DNA of 64,000 nucleotides from Streptomyces sp. NBC_01707 (GTDB lineage: Bacteria; Actinomycetota; Actinomycetes; Streptomycetales; Streptomycetaceae), in contig NZ_CP109190.1 in NCBI RefSeq assembly GCF_041438805.1, positions 1,984,001 through 2,048,000 of the forward strand, written 5' to 3'. The first letter of the stretch is position 1; each line of letters opens with the position of its first letter. The notes under the pieces are model-generated. The model was not told the DNA's origin and ran no database searches. It was given only the letters and a program-made list of their open reading frames with translations. Below are positions 59,734-64,000 of the stretch, in pieces. Made by a program: the position numbers and the translations under genes.

Positions 59734-60705
59734 ATGACGGACATCGAACACCCCGATTCCTTCCACGGGTTGCCGGTTCTCACGTTGCCAGGCCCCGACC
59801 GGCCGCGCGCTGATCCCCTCCCGGCGGCGGATGCCGTCGCCTGGCGGCTGGAGAGCGCCTGGCAGAGCGATCTGACGTTCGCGGCACTCTGGCAGTACTT
59901 CCTCGACACGGTGGACACGACCGCGGTACGGGCTCTGGTGATCGGCCCCTGGTGGGAGGAGGAGTACACCCCCTTCGCACCGGTCGTCGAGCTGCTGTGC
60001 GCCGATGCGGACCGCTTCCCGGCCCTGCGAGCGCTCTTCCTCGCCGATGTCGTCAGCGAGGAATGCGAGCTCTCGTGGCTGGAGATGTCCGACATCACCC
60101 CGGTGGTCGAGGCGTTCGGGCAGCTGGAGGAGTTGACCGTACGCGGGTGCGGTGAGCCGGTCGAGGGCACGGAGGTCCTCGGCCTGCAGCCGGTGCGGCA
60201 CAAGGCGCTCAGGTCGCTCCGGTTCGAGTCGGGCGGGCTCCCGGCCGGCGTCGTGCGGGCGATCGGTGCTTCGGATCTGCCCGCGCTGGAGCATCTCGAA
60301 CTCTGGCTGGGCGTCACCGAGTACGGCGGCGACTCGACGGTCGACGACCTCGCCCCGCTGCTCTCCGGTGCCGCGTTCCCGAAGCTGCGCCACCTGGGCC
60401 TGCAGAACAGTGAGATCCAGGACGAGATCGCGGCCGCGGTGGCATCGGCCCCGGTCGTCGCCCACCTGGAATCGCTCTCCCTCGCGATGGGGACCCTGAG
60501 CGACATCGGCGCCGAGGCGCTGCTCGCGGGCCAGCCCCTCACTCATCTGACCTCGCTGGATCTGCACCATCACTACATCAGCGACCCGCTGGTCGACCGG
60601 CTCAGGGGGCTGATCGGACCCGACCGGGTGAACGGCGAACCGCACGAGGTGGAGTACTGGGATCCGGATGAGGACGACGAGCGCTATGTCGCGGTCTCCG
60701 AGTAG
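59734..60705 (+). CDS. STM4015 family leucine-rich repeat protein, copy 2
   Basis: 323 residues, six bases after copy 1. Parallel motifs: ALVIGPWWEEEYTPFAPVV, ELSWLEMSDITPVVEAFGQLEEL, LEHLELWLGVTEYGGDSTVDDLAPLL, HLGLQNSEIQDEIAAAVASAPVVAHL and SLDLHHHYISDPLVDRL. The two copies share the strongest identity at 180-300 and differ at the N-terminus, indicating duplication followed by specialisation. Its end overlaps the next start by 20 bases. Confidence 0.88.
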   Translation: MTDIEHPDSFHGLPVLTLPGPDRPRADPLPAADAVAWRLESAWQSDLTFAALWQYFLDTVDTTAVRALVIGPWWEEEYTPFAPVVELLCADADRFPALRALFLADVVSEECELSWLEMSDITPVVEAFGQLEELTVRGCGEPVEGTEVLGLQPVRHKALRSLRFESGGLPAGVVRAIGASDLPALEHLELWLGVTEYGGDSTVDDLAPLLSGAAFPKLRHLGLQNSEIQDEIAAAVASAPVVAHLESLSLAMGTLSDIGAEALLAGQPLTHLTSLDLHHHYISDPLVDRLRGLIGPDRVNGEPHEVEYWDPDEDDERYVAVSE

Positions 60706-61840
60706 CACGGTAGGTCCGGTGCCACGCTTTGCCGTCGTCGGCGTGCCCGGCAACCGTCGGGTGACGCTGTTCCAGGAGGCGGTACGTGCCGCCGGGCTGC
60801 CGGCCCCACGGGTCGTGCCCTGGCCGGACGTGCTGCGCGGCGAGGTGGCGTTCCGGCCGGGCGAGACCGTACGGATGGACTCGCCCGGTGAGGACGCCGA
60901 GGTGGATCGGCTGCTGCGGGCCGTCGACGATCCGACGAGGGTGGAGGGAACGGCCCGCTGGTACGCCCGCTTCACCGCGGCCGTAAGGGAGGTGGCGCGG
61001 GCGGCAGCTGCCGCCGGCGCGGAGTTGCTGGACGATCCGGGCGATGTGGCGGTGTTGTTCGACAAGCGGCTCTGCCATGGCGTACTGGACGGCGCCGCAG
61101 TCCCCGTGCCTGCATCCGCGACCTCCGGGGCCGGCGCGCCTGTGGTGCGCGGCTGGGCTGACGTGCGCGCGCTGATGGCGGGGCACCGTATGCCGCGGGC
61201 CTTCGTGAAGCTCGCGCACGGCTCGTCCGCCTCGGGCGTACTCGCCGTGGAGACGGCCGGACCGGGCCGCGTGCGGGCGACGACGTCGGTGGAGCGTGAC
61301 TCCGCCGGGCGGCTCTTCAACTCGCTGCGGGTGCGCCGCTGTACGACGGAACGCGAGGTGGCGGCGATCGTCGACGCGCTCGCACCGGACGGGCTGCACA
61401 TCGAGCGCTGGCTGCCCAAGGCATCGCAGCATGGGCGATCGGCCGATCTGCGGGTCGTGGTCGTGGCCGGTCGCGCGACCCATGCCGTCGTACGGACCAG
61501 CCGCTCCCCCATGACCAATCTTCACCTCGGCGGGGAGCGCGGAGATCTCGACGAGGTCCGCGTGGCCGTCCGGGCGGCGGGCGGCAGCTGGGCCGAGGTC
61601 CTCGCCGTGTGCGAGAGGGCCGCCGCCTGCTTCCCGGAGACGCTGTGCGTGGCCGTCGATCTGCTGCCCGCGACGGGCTGGCGGCGGTTCGCCGTCGGCG
61701 AGGTCAACGCGTTCGGCGATCTGCTGCCACGCCTGACCGGCCTGCCGGGCAGTGGCGCCGAGGGCCTGGACACCTATGCGGCGCAGGTCGCCGCCGTACT
61801 GAACAGAGCAAGGAACCACCGTGCAACCACCAGCGCCTGA
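60686..61840 (+). CDS. STM4014 family ATP-grasp-like protein
   Basis: About 384 residues. ATG 60686 (MSRSPSS) lies within the preceding gene; a GTG at 60719 would begin VPRFAVVGVPGN directly. The ATP-grasp-like region includes VLFDKRLCHGVLDGAAVPVPA, MPRAFVKLAHGSSASGVLAVE (lysine and glycine-rich nucleotide loop) and ETLCVAVDLLPATGWRRFAVGEVNAFGD (acid/Asn metal site). ATP-grasp enzymes join carboxylates to amines or thiols. Named after the Salmonella STM4014 gene family; biochemical role unknown. Overlaps the STM4013 gene by 20 bases. Confidence 0.85.
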   Translation: MSRSPSSTVGPVPRFAVVGVPGNRRVTLFQEAVRAAGLPAPRVVPWPDVLRGEVAFRPGETVRMDSPGEDAEVDRLLRAVDDPTRVEGTARWYARFTAAVREVARAAAAAGAELLDDPGDVAVLFDKRLCHGVLDGAAVPVPASATSGAGAPVVRGWADVRALMAGHRMPRAFVKLAHGSSASGVLAVETAGPGRVRATTSVERDSAGRLFNSLRVRRCTTEREVAAIVDALAPDGLHIERWLPKASQHGRSADLRVVVVAGRATHAVVRTSRSPMTNLHLGGERGDLDEVRVAVRAAGGSWAEVLAVCERAAACFPETLCVAVDLLPATGWRRFAVGEVNAFGDLLPRLTGLPGSGAEGLDTYAAQVAAVLNRARNHRATTSA

Positions 61841-62693
61841 TACCGGCCGGTCCCCCACCGACGCCCGGAACCCGGACATGAGCGGGATCGTGGGCAGCCA
61901 CGACCTGTTGCTGATCACGCTCGACACCCTGCGGTACGACGTGGCGGCGGAGCTCGCCGCCGCCGGCCGCATCCCGCATCTGGCCCGCCATCTGCCGGGC
62001 GGGGTCTGGGAGAAGCGGCATGCTCCCGGCAGCTTCACATACGCCTCCCACCAGGCGATCTTCGCGGGCTTCCTGCCGACGCCCGCCGCGCCCGGCCCGC
62101 ATCCGCGGCTGTTCGCGGCGCGCTTCGCGGGCAGTGAGACCACGGCTTCCCGTACTTTTGTCTTCGACACCCCCGATCTGGTGTCCGCTCTCGCCGGGGC
62201 CGGCTACCGCACGGTGTGCATCGGTGGCGTCGGATTCTTCAACCGGCAGGGCCCGCTCGGTTCGGTTCTGCCGGACATGTTCCAGGAGAGCCACTGGGAA
62301 CCGGAGTTCGGGGTTGCGTCACCCACTTCCTTCGAGGCCCAGGTGACCCGGGCCGAGCAGGTCGTCGCCCGGCTTCCGGCCGAACAGCGGCTGTTCCTCT
62401 TCGTCAACGTGGCTGCGCTGCACCAGCCCAACTGGTTCCACCGGCCGGGCGCCACCCCGGAGGCGGGTGACTCCCGCGCCACGCATGCCGCCGCCCTGGA
62501 GTACGTCGACGCGCACATCGGCCGGCTCTTCGCCGCCGCGAGCAGCCGCCGCCGTTGCTTCGCCATCGTCTGCTCCGACCACGGCACGGCGTACGGGGAC
62601 GACGGCTACACCGGTCACCGGCTCGGCCACGAGTCCGTATGGACCGTTCCGTACGCGCACTTCTTCCTCGAACCGGGGGCCACCGCATGCTGA
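61821..62693 (+). CDS. STM4013 family alkaline phosphatase/sulfatase-fold hydrolase
   Basis: 290 residues. GTG 61821 with AAGGA upstream. Core motifs: LLLITLDTLRYD (first metal Asp), GSFTYASHQAIFAGFLPTP (nucleophile Ser/Thr region), FLFVNVAALHQPNWF, and CFAIVCSDHGTAYGDDGYTGHRLGH (DHG metal site and trailing His). It matches the STM4013/SEN3800 hydrolase group of the alkaline phosphatase superfamily. Likely phosphate- or sulfate-ester or phosphonate chemistry. Cotranscribed with STM4014 and STM4012. Confidence 0.88.
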   Translation: MQPPAPDTGRSPTDARNPDMSGIVGSHDLLLITLDTLRYDVAAELAAAGRIPHLARHLPGGVWEKRHAPGSFTYASHQAIFAGFLPTPAAPGPHPRLFAARFAGSETTASRTFVFDTPDLVSALAGAGYRTVCIGGVGFFNRQGPLGSVLPDMFQESHWEPEFGVASPTSFEAQVTRAEQVVARLPAEQRLFLFVNVAALHQPNWFHRPGATPEAGDSRATHAAALEYVDAHIGRLFAAASSRRRCFAIVCSDHGTAYGDDGYTGHRLGHESVWTVPYAHFFLEPGATAC

Positions 62694-64000
62694 CGAGTCA
62701 GCCCACCATCCGCCCGTATCAGAGCTATGTCTACGCCTATCCGCACAAGACTGCGTACGGGAAACTCGACTCACACCCCACCGGGCGGCCCGTGCTGCGC
62801 GAGCTGTGGGCGGCCGAGCGCAAGGACGCGCTGTCGCTCTATCTCCACATACCGTTCTGCGAGGTCCGCTGCGGCTTCTGCAACCTCTTCACCCGGATCG
62901 GCGCTCCCGATGAGCTGACGACCCGCTACCTCGACGCGCTGGAGAGACAGGCCACCGCCGTCCGGGACGCGCTGGGGGACGAGGCGCCGGTACGGTTCGC
63001 CGCCGCGGCGTTCGGCGGCGGCACCCCCACCTTTCTGACCGCCGCCGAACTGGACCGGCTCTGCGACATCGCGGAGCAGCGGATGGGTGCCGACCTGCGC
63101 TCCGTACCGCTGTCGGTCGAGACGTCGCCGTCGACCGCGACGGCCGACCGGCTGGCCGTCCTCGCCGACCGCGGGACGACCAGGATCAGCATCGGCGTAC
63201 AGAGCTTCATCGACGCCGAAGCCCGCGCGGCGGTCCGTCCGCAGCGCCGGGCCGATGTGGAAGCCGCCCTCGGCCGGATCCGTGACGTGCGCATCCCGGT
63301 CCTGAACATCGACCTGATCTACGGCATCGACGGGCAGACGGAGGACAGTTGGCGCACCTCGCTGGACGCCGCGCTCGGCTGGCAGCCGGAGGAGCTCTAC
63401 CTCTATCCGCTGTACGTGCGCCCGCTGACCGGGCTGGGCCGGTACGGCGCCGACGTCGAGGCCGCGGCGGACGCCGCGTGGGACGAGCAGCGGCTGCGGC
63501 TGTACCGGGCGGGCCGGGACCATCTTCTCGCCCACGGCTACGAGCAGGTGTCGATGCGGATGTTCCGCCGCACCGACGCCCCGCAGGAGGGCCCCGCCGA
63601 CTACGCGTGCCAGACGGACGGCATGATCGGTCTGGGCTGTGGCGCCCGTTCGTACACCACACGGCTGCATTACTCGTTCGACTACGCGGTGGAGATGCGT
63701 GAGGTGCGGACGATCATCGACGACTACACCGCCACCGAGGACTTCTCCCGCGCCGAAGTGGGTCGCCACGTCGACGGCGACGAGGCGCGCAGACGCCATC
63801 TCCTGCAGTCGCTGCTCCAGGCCCAGGGGCTGCGACCGGGCGAGTACCACGAACGGTTCGGCACCTTGCCCGGCGACGACTTCCGCGCCGAGCTGGACCG
63901 GTTCGAGGCGCGCGGCTGGCTGGACGGCGCCGCCGGTGCGACCGGGCTGCTGCGGCTGTCGCCCGAAGGCCTCGCGCATTCCGACGCGCTGGGTCCCGAG
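62687..64000 (+). CDS. STM4012 family HemN-like radical SAM protein (3' end outside window)
   Basis: 438 codons are present without stop, so the gene is truncated by the window edge. ATG 62687 overlaps the STM4013 stop by seven bases. Radical SAM cluster motif C58-xxx-C62-xx-C65 (FCEVRCGFCN), then FGGGTPTFLTAAEL, LSVETSP, RISIGVQSF, NIDLIYGIDGQTEDSW. HemN/coproporphyrinogen III oxidase-like (HemW) pattern. RPLTGLGRYG and QVSMRMFRR continue, and the C-terminal winged helix is RRRHLLQSLL. In this family cluster the enzyme is paired with the STM4011 radical SAM protein, expected just beyond the window. Confidence 0.92.
   Translation, partial: MLTSQPTIRPYQSYVYAYPHKTAYGKLDSHPTGRPVLRELWAAERKDALSLYLHIPFCEVRCGFCNLFTRIGAPDELTTRYLDALERQATAVRDALGDEAPVRFAAAAFGGGTPTFLTAAELDRLCDIAEQRMGADLRSVPLSVETSPSTATADRLAVLADRGTTRISIGVQSFIDAEARAAVRPQRRADVEAALGRIRDVRIPVLNIDLIYGIDGQTEDSWRTSLDAALGWQPEELYLYPLYVRPLTGLGRYGADVEAAADAAWDEQRLRLYRAGRDHLLAHGYEQVSMRMFRRTDAPQEGPADYACQTDGMIGLGCGARSYTTRLHYSFDYAVEMREVRTIIDDYTATEDFSRAEVGRHVDGDEARRRHLLQSLLQAQGLRPGEYHERFGTLPGDDFRAELDRFEARGWLDGAAGATGLLRLSPEGLAHSDALGPE

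Noticed and set aside
58279..61518. A 1079-codon minus-strand open frame opposite the STM4015/STM4014 genes
   Set aside because: Only its last 108 codons have an RBS and sensible protein; the rest is antisense to conserved genes.

Overview
The window comes from a high-GC actinomycete, almost certainly Streptomyces. The evidence is very high GC at third codon positions, frequent GTG/TTG starts and 4-base stop/start overlaps, many Tat or Sec secreted enzymes, a conservon (cvnABCD), and actinobacterial promoter pairs of the form TTGACC-N18-TAGNNT. All identifications were made by reading; no database search was run. There is no rRNA, CRISPR array, complete insertion sequence or origin. One tRNA (Pro, GGG) is present.

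Region by region. 0-2.2 kb: a frameshifted tail of a maleylpyruvate-isomerase-like gene, then a divergent LysR/EamA-exporter pair. 2.7-6.6 kb: an overlapping four-gene set (small secreted Cys protein, Tat-type partner, GMC oxidoreductase, lipocalin-like protein). 6.7-9.9 kb: a TPP riboswitch followed by cytX-thiM-thiE, with a decayed thiD fused to the end of thiE. 10-15 kb: a YceI protein, an operon of a Gfo/Idh/MocA oxidoreductase and a PmoA-like protein, a secreted PLD-like protein and tRNA-Pro. 15.6-16.6 kb: two decayed transketolase-subunit genes. 17-21.4 kb: a huge secreted ThuA/sugar-dehydrogenase/PKD/CBM protein plus a Tat-exported sugar isomerase. 21.4-23.2 kb: an epimerase and TetR pair. 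23.5-27.6 kb: an ABC importer with a divergent LacI regulator.

27.7-43.8 kb is a polymer-degradation locus. One arm holds an LplABC-type sugar importer with an M1 peptidase and a beta-helix enzyme in the same operon. The other arm holds a hydroxyacid dehydrogenase, LacI regulator, M60-like peptidase, PL8 lyase and DUF2264 protein. 43.8-47.7 kb is a conservon with an appended GAF gene. 48-57 kb holds a tiny secreted Tyr-Pro-Val repeat protein, an MBL-fold hydrolase, a PPOX-type flavin/F420 protein, an amino-acid dehydrogenase, a 1242-residue subtilase and a TetR regulator.

57.2 kb to the end carries a poorly understood conserved system: DUF6745 and a small protein on one strand, and on the other two tandem STM4015-type leucine-rich proteins, an STM4014 ATP-grasp-like protein, an STM4013 phosphatase/sulfatase-fold hydrolase and an STM4012 HemN-like radical SAM enzyme that runs off the edge. 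This is the best candidate for an undescribed biochemical system.

Two sugar-type regulons can be read from the DNA. Perfect GAAAGCGCTTTC palindromes lie just downstream of near-identical promoters for the oxidoreductase/PmoA operon, the ThuA gene and the ABC importer. A different motif, AACCGCTTAC, sits inside the promoter spacer of the LplB operon and again ahead of the M60/PL8 genes.
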